Of a stretch of 64,000 nt of DNA, positions 47,601-57,171 are shown in pieces. Origin of the DNA: Aliidiomarina soli (GTDB lineage Bacteria > Pseudomonadota > Gammaproteobacteria > Enterobacterales > Alteromonadaceae). The number at the start of each line of letters is the position of its first letter. The stretch's first letter is position 1. The stretch lies in contig NZ_PIPO01000003.1 of assembly GCF_003986975.1 (NCBI RefSeq), forward strand, positions 186,001 through 250,000, given 5' to 3'. The notes below the pieces were generated by a model, which was given only the letters and a program-made list of their open reading frames with translations, searched no databases and had not been told where the DNA came from. The position numbers and the translations under genes were made by a program.

Positions 47601-47748
47601 ACAGATCCTCGCCGAAGGCAGCAACGCCAGCCGCGGAGCCAGCAATGGCTATAAGACAGAACAGCCAACCTGGCATTGTGACAGTGAGTACGATGTTTGG
47701 TCAGAAACCTTTGCTCATGGCCATCAACATGGAGGACAGCACGAATGA
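44653..47748 (+). CDS. Exported double amidohydrolase-family protein (1031 aa)
   Basis: N-terminal signal (CLLAALGTVVVTASA) followed by two amidohydrolase-like modules. Module 1 (about 36-440) has the composite-domain strands and the TSAARIAGVDDKAGRLVPGY ending, but reads GFIDPYSNYG where HxH should be, so its metal site is degenerate. Module 2 (about 580-1000) has DEHSH (His637, His639), HAHS (His802), HTFTH and NSDSND, a complete set of ligands. It resembles imidazolonepropionase-type hydrolases. Substrate unknown; probably periplasmic. Its stop overlaps the next amidohydrolase gene by four bases. Confidence 0.87.
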   Translation: MKGKGRLASCLLAALGTVVVTASAGNTTPVRGLHDNSPTLVALQNATIVTEPGEQLDNATLVIENGKISAVQRNNRAPQGARVIDATGYTIYPGFIDPYSNYGVTEAEAAQRYTRSEPAQYDNQRTGGNAANDAIHAQLRWVDGFSTDSEQADNYRELGFTAVQSVRMDGIFRGQGTTVSLADEIPNQVVYQPVTRHFSSFDKGSSTQQYPASLMGSVALIRQTLSDAQWYAQAQGRTLSGGGVLEYNAALAALSNVSEQGVIFETTEELDIARAHQVFSEFDVPVSYVGSGFEYARLADIAEVGSSLILPLNYPAAPDVSAQYAELDVSVADLRHWERAPGNAAAMANAGIDFAFTLHGLENRSDFLSNVRQAIEHGLQPDTALAALTTSAARIAGVDDKAGRLVPGYMADFVVTRGDLFSDGEIVSVWTQGQEHALKPMHPTRFAGEFSINVEGQSYTLTLQQQGDVKGTLSVDDHQADVTHVVAEAHQLNFVVDMQAFGGNGVYRFSLSARNRDQLSGSYTDAAGRDHAVVAERQGDADEEQTSARQAGSPEYRSQLTLPNIGLGVDELPEQQNLIIKNATIWTSADAGVLENADMVVRGGRIYSIGEDLPTPRGYLEIDGTGMHVTPGIVDEHSHIAIARGVNEGTEAITSEVRIGDVVNPDDVHIYRSLAGGTTVAHLLHGSANPIGGQGQTIKLRWGENAEGLKFSEAPPTIKMALGENVKQSNWGINNHRYPQTRMGVVAVIHDFFRTAAEYEQAQQAYNDMSRRERSRTAPPRRNYRLEALLEILREERHIHAHSYIASEVLALMETADELGFSIHTFTHILEGYKVASEMAEHGARASTFADWWAFKIEAFDAIPFNACEMMEQGVLTSLNSDSNDLQRRMNIEAAKSVRYCGMDEQEALRMITLYPAMQLEIDSLVGSLEEGKHADFVLWNNHPLSAYAQVQQTWIEGHKFFDREADLERRELIQQEQQALIQQILAEGSNASRGASNGYKTEQPTWHCDSEYDVWSETFAHGHQHGGQHE

Positions 47749-49028
47749 AATATGCATTAACTTTGCTAGCGGCGAGTGTTCTAGCCGCACCGGTGCTGGC
47801 TCATAATGTCGCGCCCGGAAGTGCACAAAGCTCACCAGTGTTACTTCAGGGTGGCACTTTGCACACTATAACGGACGGCCGTATTCAGGGCGACTTGTTG
47901 TTTGAAGACGGTAAAATCAGCGCCATTGGCAGCAATATCAACCTGCCTGAAGGGACTGAGATCATTAATATTGAGGGGCGCCACGTATACCCTGGTTTGA
48001 TAGCCCTGGATACCACGCTGGGGTTAGTTGAAATGGAAGCCGTTCGGGCAACCAGGGATGCCAATGAAATTGGCAATATCACCCCGGAAGTTTCCGCACA
48101 TACTGCGTTTAATGCGGACTCCGATGTTATCCCAACGGTCCGTTATAATGGTATTACCCACGCGCAGGTGGTGCCGCAAGGCAACCTGGTGCGCGGTAAC
48201 TCCAGCTTAATGAGCCTGGATGGGTGGAACAACCGTGACAGCCTGACTGAGTCGGACATTGGTATTCATATCAGCTGGCCTCAGGTTGCTGTTAGTAATT
48301 CTCCGTGGGAACGACGTTCGCCAGCAGAGCAGCGCGAAGCACAGGCCGAGATGCGTGACGAACTGGATCGCGTCTTTACCACTGCCAGAGCCTATGCTGA
48401 TGCTCAGCAAGCCGGTGTTCAGCGACGTCAGGACGTTCGCTGGGAAGGCATGCGCGGCTTGTTTGATGGTTCCAAAACGCTGTTTATTCATGCCGATGAC
48501 CGCCGTCAAATCACCCAGGCTATCGAGTTTGCGGACGAGCAGGGGATCACCCCGGTCATTATCGGTGGGCGCGATGCCTGGATGATGGGCGACGAACTTG
48601 CTCAGCGCAATATCGCGGTTGTTTTCGGGGATGCCTACGGCTTACCCGCGCGTCAGGATGATGCCTACGACACCGCCTTTGCGACCCCAGCCAAGCTGGC
48701 GCAGGCGGGCGTGGAGTTTGCACTTGCTTACCCGGGTTTCTGGGATACTCGCAACCTCGCCTTTGCGGCGGGCCATACGGTCGCATTTGGGCTTGATCAT
48801 GACGCCGCTCTCTATTCCATCACCATGGCACCGGCAAAGCTGATGGGGGTTGAAGACCGCCTCGGCTCATTGGAAGTGGGTAAAAGTGCCAGCCTGGTGG
48901 TGTCAAAAGGGGATATACTTGATCCGCTAGAGCACTCGGTGGATTACATGTTTATTGACGGCCGGGCGGTCGAAATGAGCAGTCGCCAGACTCAGCTATG
49001 GGACAAGTATCGTCAGCGTCGTGACTAA
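47745..49028 (+). CDS. Exported amidohydrolase-like protein lacking the HxH metal motif (427 aa)
   Basis: ATG 47745 is preceded by GGAGGA and gives a clean signal peptide (MKYALTLLAASVLAAPVLA); the frame extends 16 codons upstream inside the previous gene. The amidohydrolase fold is visible (LFEDGKISAIGS, HVYPGLIALD, KLMGVEDRLGSLEVGKSASLVV), but position 83-89 reads PGLIALD with no HxH. Likely a non-catalytic or altered partner of the 1031-residue protein, whose stop it overlaps. Confidence 0.85.
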   Translation: MKYALTLLAASVLAAPVLAHNVAPGSAQSSPVLLQGGTLHTITDGRIQGDLLFEDGKISAIGSNINLPEGTEIINIEGRHVYPGLIALDTTLGLVEMEAVRATRDANEIGNITPEVSAHTAFNADSDVIPTVRYNGITHAQVVPQGNLVRGNSSLMSLDGWNNRDSLTESDIGIHISWPQVAVSNSPWERRSPAEQREAQAEMRDELDRVFTTARAYADAQQAGVQRRQDVRWEGMRGLFDGSKTLFIHADDRRQITQAIEFADEQGITPVIIGGRDAWMMGDELAQRNIAVVFGDAYGLPARQDDAYDTAFATPAKLAQAGVEFALAYPGFWDTRNLAFAAGHTVAFGLDHDAALYSITMAPAKLMGVEDRLGSLEVGKSASLVVSKGDILDPLEHSVDYMFIDGRAVEMSSRQTQLWDKYRQRRD

Positions 49029-49061
49029 GCTCTGAGGTGCATGAACTTATAGGTGCAAAAC

Positions 49062-49093
49062 AAAAAGCTGCAGTATTGAACTGCAGCTTTTTT
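49062..49093 (+). terminator. Amidohydrolase operon terminator
   Basis: AAAAAGCTGCAG - TATTGAA - CTGCAGCTTTTTTT: a long stem with T-run after 49028. The reverse strand is also T-rich after the stem, so it could terminate the opposing gene as well. Confidence 0.9.
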
Positions 49094-49131
49094 GTTTGAT
49101 TCTGCGCCGTTTTTATACGCGCAGACTATGC

Positions 49132-49935
49132 TCAAAGGTCGTCGAGAATACTTGCCAGCAAGGTGCGCAAGGTTTCTGGTTCAAACGGCTTGTCGGTGAG
49201 TGCATTGACCCCACTTTGCTCAATCTGCTCCAGTTGAAGCTCGTCGGCGCGGGCCGAAACCATCAGAATAGGGACGTGCTGCTGGTTCAGTTCATTGCGC
49301 ACAGTTTTGGCAAACTCGTCGCCATTCATCTCTGGCATATGATAGTCGGTGACGATGAGGTCGACCGGGTAATCGCGTAGTACCTCGATAGCCTGGGCGC
49401 CACTCTCTGCTTCAACGATATTCTCAATCCCAATACTACGTACCACGCGCCCGAGGTAATGACGCGAAGTGACGCTGTCATCCACAATCAGCACGCTCAA
49501 ATCTTCCGTTTCAAAATTACTTAGCTTCAGTGCCTGGGGTTCAATTAAATCAATTGTTGCATTTAAAGCTCGTTTTAAATGCGGGAACGTGAAGGGCTTG
49601 GGCAGGATAGCAACGACCCCGAGTTGCTTAAACTGTTCGATGTAGTTGCGTTTGGTTTCACTACTGACCAGCATGAACGGGGTATCACGCAGATGCGGCT
49701 GAGAGAACATAAAGTCGAGTATTTTGTCGGCGTCACCGTCCTCGAAGTACATCGCGCTCGCTACCAGATCCGGATTAAGGTAACCCAGCTTTTCCTGGGC
49801 CTCAGCGATGGTCGCTGCACCGTCAACCTGGCGCACTCCCGCGTCGGCCAGGTGGCGTGTAATGACTTTGCGTTGTACCTCGGAAGGTTCAATGAGTAGA
49901 ATGGACAACTGACTGGCGTTAAACTGAGCCGACAT
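49132..49935 (-). CDS. Double-receiver protein with degenerate first receiver
   Basis: 267 residues from ATG 49933-49935 (MSAQFNASQ); the open frame starts ten codons earlier. Receiver 1 (about 10-128) lacks the acidic pair (LLIEPSE) and has Ala61 where the phospho-Asp belongs, but keeps LPKPF. Receiver 2 (about 146-265) is canonical: LIVDDS, Asp197 in IVTDYHMPEMNG, and DKPFEP. No output domain. Divergent from the STAS/phosphatase genes, so it probably joins that partner switch. Confidence 0.87.
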   Translation of the reverse strand: MSAQFNASQLSILLIEPSEVQRKVITRHLADAGVRQVDGAATIAEAQEKLGYLNPDLVASAMYFEDGDADKILDFMFSQPHLRDTPFMLVSSETKRNYIEQFKQLGVVAILPKPFTFPHLKRALNATIDLIEPQALKLSNFETEDLSVLIVDDSVTSRHYLGRVVRSIGIENIVEAESGAQAIEVLRDYPVDLIVTDYHMPEMNGDEFAKTVRNELNQQHVPILMVSARADELQLEQIEQSGVNALTDKPFEPETLRTLLASILDDL

Positions 49936-50080
49936 TAAATAATTCCTGCATATGTTGTAGGTCACCAGAGTAAGAAATCACACGGCATTTGACAAGCTGT
50001 ACTAGGACAAAGGTATGAATTTAAAATTATTTCTGCTGATTACCTTTGTCACACTGACCTAAATAACGGATGGTAACCAA

Positions 50081-50386
50081 ATGACCCTCTCGACCGAGTA
50101 CTCTAACGACAACAAGCAATTTGTTATCCACGTCAAAGGCAAATTTGATTTTGGCCTGGTCCAGCAGTTCCGACAGTCCTATGCTGAGCTGAAAGACGGC
50201 GCTGAGACGGTGGTCGTGGACTTTCGTGAAACTGAATACATCGACAGTTGTGCGCTGGGTATGCTGCTGAATATGCGCAAGTCAGTCGGTGTGGGTGAGA
50301 AAAATTTTCACCTGGTTAATTGCCGGCCGGAAATCCGTAATATCCTTGAAATAGCCCGTTTCGATAAACTTTTTCATATCGATTGA
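50081..50386 (+). CDS. STAS-domain anti-sigma-factor antagonist
   Basis: 101 residues. STAS fold of the SpoIIAA/HsbA type with the phosphorylatable Ser in DFRETEYIDSCALGMLL. Such proteins are phosphorylated by a HATPase kinase and dephosphorylated by a PP2C phosphatase; the next gene encodes both kinds of domain. The stop overlaps its ATG (TGATG). Confidence 0.92.
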   Translation: MTLSTEYSNDNKQFVIHVKGKFDFGLVQQFRQSYAELKDGAETVVVDFRETEYIDSCALGMLLNMRKSVGVGEKNFHLVNCRPEIRNILEIARFDKLFHID

Positions 50387-52029
50387 TGATGCGCGTTCTG
50401 ATTGTTGATGACCAGGCTGCGAACCGGTTGCTGCTAAGCGATATGGTGCGTGGCTTTGGCTACCAGTGCCTGACTGTTAACGACGGCGCTGACGCGCTTG
50501 CCGTGTACCCGCGTTTTACCCCAGACCTGGTGCTGCTTGACGTGCTTATGCCTGGCCTTAGCGGCTTAGCCACCGCGCCAAAGTTGAAACAGCTGGCGGG
50601 GGAAGTCCATTTACCGATAATTTTTATCACCGCACTGGATGAGCAGGAGACCCTGTTACAGTGTCTGGAAGCTGGTGGTGATGACTTTATCAGTAAGCCG
50701 TTTGAACCCGTGGTGCTGGAGGCGAAGCTACGCGCGCATATGCGTACCCGCGAATTAAGTAGTTCGTTGGCCGAAAAGAATAAAGCGCTGGCGTATCATT
50801 CAAGCCGTATCGAACGTGAACATCAAATCGTTGAACATATTTTCCAGAACTCGTTAGCTCATAATTATCTGGATTATCCTAACCTGCATACCTACCTGTC
50901 GCCGATGTCTATGTTTAACGGCGATTTGTTACTGGCGGCTCCCGGGCCACTAGGTAACATCTATGTGTTACTGGGTGATTTTACCGGGCATGGATTATCG
51001 GCCGCCGTCGGTGCATTACCGACCTCACAAACCTTCTTTAGCTTAACGGAGCAGGGGGCTTCGGTTGGTGAGATCGTGCGCGAGATTAACAAGCGGCTGC
51101 ATCATTTACTGCCCACCGACATGTTCCTTGCTGCATTAGTGGTGGAGCTTTCTGCGTCCGGTGAGCGTGTGAGCTACTGGAACGGCGGCATACCGCCTGC
51201 GGTATTGCTGGGTGCTGATCAACGGGCCTGGGCGGCGTTGCAACCGCAGCATCTGGCGCTTGGGATCCTGACTGATAATGAATTTGATAGCCGGGTTTCG
51301 TCGTTGCGGGTGAGTCCGGATGATAGCCTGGTTTTATATACAGACGGTTTAACGGAACTGCCTGCCGAGCAAGGAATGCTCGGCGTGGATGGTGTGCGGG
51401 AGCTGCTGCAGGGCTGCACTAACATGGGCGAACTGACCGCTGCAGTGCAGCGCCTGATGATTGGGCGTAAGCAGCGTGATGATGTGTCGATGGCGTGGTT
51501 GCGTTGCAGACCGACCGGGCTCAAGCCACGCCAGGACAACACCACTCCGTCCGGGATCCCGTTCGAGGTCAAAATACGCCTGCACAGTGAGGACATTCAG
51601 CAGCTCGATCCAGTAAACCAAATTGTCCGTGATTTGTCTCATATTCCTGGTTTTGGCTTGGTTAAATCGCAGTTGTTTACGGTTCTTCAGGAGGCCTACA
51701 GTAACGCGCTGGAACATGGCTTGCTGCAACTTGATTCAAGCCTGAAGAGCACGCCGGAAGGGTTTGAGCAGTACTATCAGTTGTACCAGGAGCGTTTACA
51801 GGCGTTGCAACACGGATGGATCGAGTTTGGGATTGAGTATTGTCCAGCCAGACGCTATTTGAAACTTAGAGTGACTGATTCCGGTACCGGGTTCAGCCAT
51901 GCCGAACTGGTCGCAGAGGAACCTACGGATGATGGTTTTGGACGTGGGTTGCAGCTAATCAGACAATTAACCAGTGAGCTGTGCTGGAACGATAACGGAC
52001 GCACCGTCGAGTGCATCCTGCCAATGTAA
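50386..52029 (+). CDS. Response regulator-PP2C phosphatase-HATPase protein (HsbR-like)
   Basis: 547 residues from ATG 50386 (TTG at 50383 and ATG at 50389 are alternatives). Domains: receiver (1-120, Asp52 in LLDVLMPGLSG), coiled linker, SpoIIE/PP2C phosphatase (about 165-375, metal Asp in FNGD and GDFTGHG) and a C-terminal HATPase of the RsbW type (about 410-547, QEAYSNALEHG, VTDSGTGF, GRGLQLI). This matches HsbR of Pseudomonas, which both phosphorylates and dephosphorylates a STAS partner under receiver control. Confidence 0.9.
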   Translation: MMRVLIVDDQAANRLLLSDMVRGFGYQCLTVNDGADALAVYPRFTPDLVLLDVLMPGLSGLATAPKLKQLAGEVHLPIIFITALDEQETLLQCLEAGGDDFISKPFEPVVLEAKLRAHMRTRELSSSLAEKNKALAYHSSRIEREHQIVEHIFQNSLAHNYLDYPNLHTYLSPMSMFNGDLLLAAPGPLGNIYVLLGDFTGHGLSAAVGALPTSQTFFSLTEQGASVGEIVREINKRLHHLLPTDMFLAALVVELSASGERVSYWNGGIPPAVLLGADQRAWAALQPQHLALGILTDNEFDSRVSSLRVSPDDSLVLYTDGLTELPAEQGMLGVDGVRELLQGCTNMGELTAAVQRLMIGRKQRDDVSMAWLRCRPTGLKPRQDNTTPSGIPFEVKIRLHSEDIQQLDPVNQIVRDLSHIPGFGLVKSQLFTVLQEAYSNALEHGLLQLDSSLKSTPEGFEQYYQLYQERLQALQHGWIEFGIEYCPARRYLKLRVTDSGTGFSHAELVAEEPTDDGFGRGLQLIRQLTSELCWNDNGRTVECILPM

Positions 52030-52031
52030 GC

Positions 52032-52355
52032 TTAGCCGCCTGCCAGTTTAACCTGATAGCCTTGCTTCTCTAGAAATGCTTTGCAGGCATCGCGCTGATC
52101 GCCCTGCATTTCGATATCGAAGTCTTTAACACTGCCACCGACGCCGCAGAGCTTTTTTAGCTGTTTGGCGAGTTTCTTTAGTTCGTCCTGGGGCAGGGGC
52201 AGACCGCGTATAATGGTCACCCCTTTCCCTTTGCGGCCTTTGGTTTCCCGTTGAATACGGACGACCCCGTCACTGGGGCCAACCTGAGGCGCTGCCTCAG
52301 GTTGTGCAATGCGGCCGCTATCGGTGCTGTAAACCAGGCGTGAATCCTTGCTCAT
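52032..52355 (-). CDS. yciH: SUI1/eIF1-family translation factor YciH
   Basis: 107 residues. Disordered N-terminus, then a SUI1 domain (VVRIQRETKGRKGKGVTIIR, LKKLCGVGGSVKD, FLEKQGYQVKLAGG). In E. coli YciH affects start-codon fidelity and repression under stress. Starts three bases after the stop of the upstream gene, so they are cotranscribed. Confidence 0.94.
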   Translation of the reverse strand: MSKDSRLVYSTDSGRIAQPEAAPQVGPSDGVVRIQRETKGRKGKGVTIIRGLPLPQDELKKLAKQLKKLCGVGGSVKDFDIEMQGDQRDACKAFLEKQGYQVKLAGG

Positions 52356-52358
52356 GAC

Positions 52359-53120
52359 TTACCATTTTTTCTTCGGTTGGAACAGTTCATCCAGTTCATC
52401 GACATCTTTTGCACGCTCCGCCGCATCGCGAGAGTTGGTTTCGCGTAGCGAGTCAGTAATTTCCTGTAAGCGTTTTTCAACCCGGGTGGTGTGGTCGACA
52501 ATGTACTCGTTGGAGTAACTTTGGTTACGCAGCGTGGATAAGGCTTTCTCATAATACTGACGGGCAGACCCGGTCAGATTGGAATTGAATGCAGCATCGG
52601 CGCGTCGCTCAAGGCTTTCTACGTTAATTCTAAGCTGGGTAAATTCGAGCCGGCGGTCTTCTTCGTGAAAGTGCTTGGAGTCGATGCGACCACGGTTGTG
52701 TTCGCTTTTTAACACACTGCGAAGCTTCTTCAGCGACTGAATCATGGTGATGATCTGCTTGTCGCCTTCAGGTAGCGCAAAGGTCTCTGTGACCAGAGTG
52801 TGATCGTCCGGGCGCAGTGTATTCATAATTTCGTCGTACTCGCGCAGACGTTCTTTATAAAGTTCATTTTTAGGCGCAACTTCAGACAGCTTATGCAGTG
52901 CATCACGGGCACGGGCATGCAGCACGTAGATCAGACTGCGGCCGACGGGAAACACGTTGGCATTGGCAATCAGCGTTTCTGATTCATCCAGGGTGTTGCG
53001 AAAACGAGCCATTTTTTGTCGGCGTTCCAGCTCCTGTCGCTGGCGGTGCTGTTGGTAAGCATTGACCGCGAAAGCGAGTAAAACGAGAGCGACAATAAGC
53101 AATATAATGACGTATAGCAT
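52359..53120 (-). CDS. Conserved membrane-anchored coiled-coil protein (253 aa)
   Basis: One N-terminal membrane helix (about 2-19, IILLIVALVLLAFAVNAY), then a basic/Gln stretch and a long helical, probably coiled-coil domain. The C-terminus is acidic then basic (DVDELDELFQPKKKW). It looks like a conserved gammaproteobacterial hypothetical; I know no function. Operon with yciH. Confidence 0.8.
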   Translation of the reverse strand: MLYVIILLIVALVLLAFAVNAYQQHRQRQELERRQKMARFRNTLDESETLIANANVFPVGRSLIYVLHARARDALHKLSEVAPKNELYKERLREYDEIMNTLRPDDHTLVTETFALPEGDKQIITMIQSLKKLRSVLKSEHNRGRIDSKHFHEEDRRLEFTQLRINVESLERRADAAFNSNLTGSARQYYEKALSTLRNQSYSNEYIVDHTTRVEKRLQEITDSLRETNSRDAAERAKDVDELDELFQPKKKW

Positions 53121-53188
53121 GCGTTGTGCGTTCCTTTCATTTTTTATTAATTTTGACCGCAGGGCGTATAATAACTGACTTTTTACAC

Positions 53189-53893
53189 TTACGGTAGTTG
53201 CAAGGTTAAAATGCCACCATGCTCTGGCATGCCGTTGTCATCCTGCTGACTGGCATTACTAAGCTGGATACTACCGGCGACATTGTGGCGGGCGTGGCCC
53301 TGGGCGATACGCTGAGCGAAATAGAGGCCCAGCCCGGTGCGTCCTGAGCGGATATCGGGTTCACCTGAGGCCATTTGCGCAAGCACATCGTCAGGGTAGC
53401 CGTCGCCGTCGTCACGCACTGTAATAAGCAGCTGGTTATCCTCTACCACAGCGGTCAGATGAACACGCTGATGCGCGTAGCGCAGGGCGTTAATCACCAC
53501 ATCCTGCAGCAGTACGTTGATCAGGGTTCGGTCCATAAACCAGGTCAACCCAGAGTCGACGTCTATGCTTAGCTCTACCCGGTGGCGCTGGGCATAAAAA
53601 CGGCTATCCTCAACTAAATCATCGAAGAGTTCATCGACAAACTGCTCTTCGAGGCTAACGGGCAGGGCGTCATACTCGTTGCGGTACAAGCTCAGTAACT
53701 GAATGAGCCCGGTGTTGAGGCGTTGTGCTTCATACTGAATATCGGCCAAAGAGCGTCCTGCAGGGGTGTCCCCCAGCTCTTCGGACACTTCATTAATATT
53801 CTGCAGCAACAGCCAGAGCGAGTTTTTCATGTCATGCACCGCAGCCCCTAAAATAGTGGCGAAGTCGGCTGCCTGGTTGTGATCTTTTAGCAT
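53189..53893 (-). CDS. Soluble sensor histidine kinase
   Basis: 234 residues from ATG 53891-53893; the frame runs 25 codons further up but into unlikely sequence. Phospho-acceptor region ILGAAVHDMKNSLWLLLQN, then HATPase with VVINALRYA (N-box), VRDDGDGYPDDV and RTGLGLYFAQ. No membrane or sensor domain, so its input must come from a partner. The nearest receivers are those of the cluster at 49132-52029. Confidence 0.87.
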   Translation of the reverse strand: MLKDHNQAADFATILGAAVHDMKNSLWLLLQNINEVSEELGDTPAGRSLADIQYEAQRLNTGLIQLLSLYRNEYDALPVSLEEQFVDELFDDLVEDSRFYAQRHRVELSIDVDSGLTWFMDRTLINVLLQDVVINALRYAHQRVHLTAVVEDNQLLITVRDDGDGYPDDVLAQMASGEPDIRSGRTGLGLYFAQRIAQGHARHNVAGSIQLSNASQQDDNGMPEHGGILTLQLP

Positions 53894-54030
53894 AATCTGC
53901 GCGTCCGGGATCAATGTGTAAAGAATTCTGATTATGTATCGGCCTGGACAGAGAAAAATACAGTCCATTCAACGCTTATATTTGACACTTTGAATAGATA
54001 TTGACAATCTTATACGGTTAGAGAATATAG

Positions 54031-55098
<1,068 letters not shown>

Positions 55099-55107
55099 GG
55101 TTGCTGT

Positions 55108-56481
55108 TTAACACTCCGTAATATTAACTGCGAGGCCGCCACGGGCGGTCTCTTTGTATTTGCTTTTCATGTCGTTCCCGGTGTCCCACATGGTTTTAAT
55201 AACCTTATCCAGCGAGACTTTCTGATCACCGGTTCCGCGCAGTGCCAGACGCGCAGCATTAATGGCTTTAACCGATCCCATCGCATTGCGCTCAATACAA
55301 GGTACCTGAACCAGACCGCCGACGGGGTCACAGGTTAAGCCGAGGTTGTGCTCCATACCGATTTCGGCGGCACATTCCACTTGCCGTACGCTGCCACCCA
55401 TGACTTCAGCGAGGGCACCAGCGGCCATTGAACAGGCGACCCCAACTTCGCCCTGACAACCAACTTCTGCGCCGGAAATTGAGGCGTTTTTCTTATACAG
55501 AATCCCGATAGCCGCCGAGGTCAGCAGAAAGTTGACTACATCATCGTCAGTTAGCGGACGGATAAAGGTGTCGGCATATTTCATCACTGCCGGAATAATA
55601 CCGGCCGCACCATTGGTCGGTGCGGTCACGATACGGCCACCGGCCGCATTTTCTTCGTTGACAGCCAGGGCATAAAGATTTACCCAGTCCATTGCACCCA
55701 TTGGGTCATTCTGTTCTTCCGTGCTTAGGCACTGGTGTAAGCCCGGCGCCCGGCGTTTAACTTTGAGCCCACCGGGTAAAATACCTTCGGTACGTATGCC
55801 CGTGTCAATACAGTCCTGCATGGTCTTCCAGATATGCAGCAGACCTGCGCGAACATCGTCCTCTGCGCGTTCCACTTTTTCATTCGCCATCATCAGCTGA
55901 CTGATACTAATTGAATGCTGGCCGCATTGCTCAAGCAAGTCCGCGGCCGAGTCGAATGGGTGAGGAATCGGCTTGGTGCTTTGTTCGATGGCCTCTTCCA
56001 GCGTTTCATCAAAATCCGCATCGCGGACGATAAAACCACCGCCAATGGAGTAATAGAGATCTTTATGCAGCAGGGTTTCATCCTGATAGGCGCGCAGTTC
56101 CATCGCATTGGCATGCTTAGGCATGCTTTTGCGGCGATGAAACACGATCGCCCCCTGGCGCGGGAACTTAACCGGATGCTCTCCGAGCAGAGGAAGTTGC
56201 TGACTCTGGTCAACATCGGCAAGGAAATCATCGATTTTGCTGGTATCGACGCTTTCGGGCAGTTCACCGGCAAGACCGAGAATGACCGCTTTTCCGGTGC
56301 CGTGGCCTTTACCGGTCTGACCGAGCGATCCAAACAGCTCGACTTCAACCCGGGTGACGTTGCTGACCCCGTATTGCTTGTCGACTTCACGCATAAAGTC
56401 GTGGGCAGCACGCATAGGCCCAACGGTGTGCGAGCTGGATGGCCCGATACCGACTTTATACATATCAAATACGCTGATCAT
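55108..56481 (-). CDS. sdaA: L-serine ammonia-lyase
   Basis: 457 residues, single-chain iron-sulfur serine dehydratase converting serine to pyruvate and ammonia. N-terminal [21 protein letters not shown] and the C-terminal domain with cysteines in [23 protein letters not shown] and TCDPVGG, which bind the [4Fe-4S] cluster. Same gene order as E. coli pabB-nudL-sdaA. Confidence 0.97.
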   Translation of the reverse strand: MISVFDMYKVGIGPSSSHTVGPMRAAHDFMREVDKQYGVSNVTRVEVELFGSLGQTGKGHGTGKAVILGLAGELPESVDTSKIDDFLADVDQSQQLPLLGEHPVKFPRQGAIVFHRRKSMPKHANAMELRAYQDETLLHKDLYYSIGGGFIVRDADFDETLEEAIEQSTKPIPHPFDSAADLLEQCGQHSISISQLMMANEKVERAEDDVRAGLLHIWKTMQDCIDTGIRTEGILPGGLKVKRRAPGLHQCLSTEEQNDPMGAMDWVNLYALAVNEENAAGGRIVTAPTNGAAGIIPAVMKYADTFIRPLTDDDVVNFLLTSAAIGILYKKNASISGAEVGCQGEVGVACSMAAGALAEVMGGSVRQVECAAEIGMEHNLGLTCDPVGGLVQVPCIERNAMGSVKAINAARLALRGTGDQKVSLDKVIKTMWDTGNDMKSKYKETARGGLAVNITEC

Positions 56482-56556
56482 TCGAAAACTCCGTTATTCA
56501 TGTCATTGGCTTAGTATGACGGCTAGTGTGGGGGCGAAGCGAGGCTTATGCAAGCC

Positions 56557-57171
56557 TCAGTTAAGTGGTCTGTACAGCTTCTGTGTTGTGGGTAGAAGCT
56601 GCTCGCTTAAACTGCGCACAATCGCCGCGGTTGCGCCCCAAATCATTCGTTCACGCCAGGGAATGAACCACACTCGCTGCACACCGAAGCGTGGCAGTTG
56701 ATAGGCATAATGCAGCTGATGACTGAGCAACTGGTGCAGCGGTACGGTGAATACTTCTTCAACTTCAGCCGGAGCAGGGTGCCACTGGGGCAGCGACTTA
56801 AGAAACCCAACATAGGGGCGGATCATAAAACGGCTGATCACCGGCATGTCTGGCAGTTGCCCGATAATCTCTACCTGATCGCGGTGTACCCCGAGCTCTT
56901 CTTCGAACTCGCGCAGGGCGGTAACCTGCAGTGAGCCGTCGTCAGCGTCCTGGCGACCGCCCGGAAAACAAATCTGGCCAGCATGGTGGCGCAGGTTATC
57001 AGTACGCTTAGTCAGTACCACTTCAATGCCCTGAGGCTGTTCGACCAGCGCAATTAATACCGCCGACGGGCGCAATTCGTAATGGATGGGGAGCTCTTTG
57101 ACAAAGCGTGTCGGGCTTGGCCGGCCGAGGTTGAATTGGCGAATAAACTGCTCCCGGGTTTTAATCATCAC
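56557..57171 (-). CDS. nudL: CoA pyrophosphatase NudL (Nudix hydrolase)
   Basis: 204 residues. A complete Nudix box, GGRQDADDGSLQVTALREF then EEELG, with the upstream HHAGQICFPGG typical of CoA pyrophosphatases. It hydrolyses CoA to phosphopantetheine and 3',5'-ADP. Its start overlaps the end of pabB by 11 bases. Confidence 0.92.
   Translation of the reverse strand: MMIKTREQFIRQFNLGRPSPTRFVKELPIHYELRPSAVLIALVEQPQGIEVVLTKRTDNLRHHAGQICFPGGRQDADDGSLQVTALREFEEELGVHRDQVEIIGQLPDMPVISRFMIRPYVGFLKSLPQWHPAPAEVEEVFTVPLHQLLSHQLHYAYQLPRFGVQRVWFIPWRERMIWGATAAIVRSLSEQLLPTTQKLYRPLN

Noticed and set aside
55915-56514. 199-codon plus-strand ORF opposite sdaA
   Set aside because: Shadow of the well-supported L-serine ammonia-lyase.
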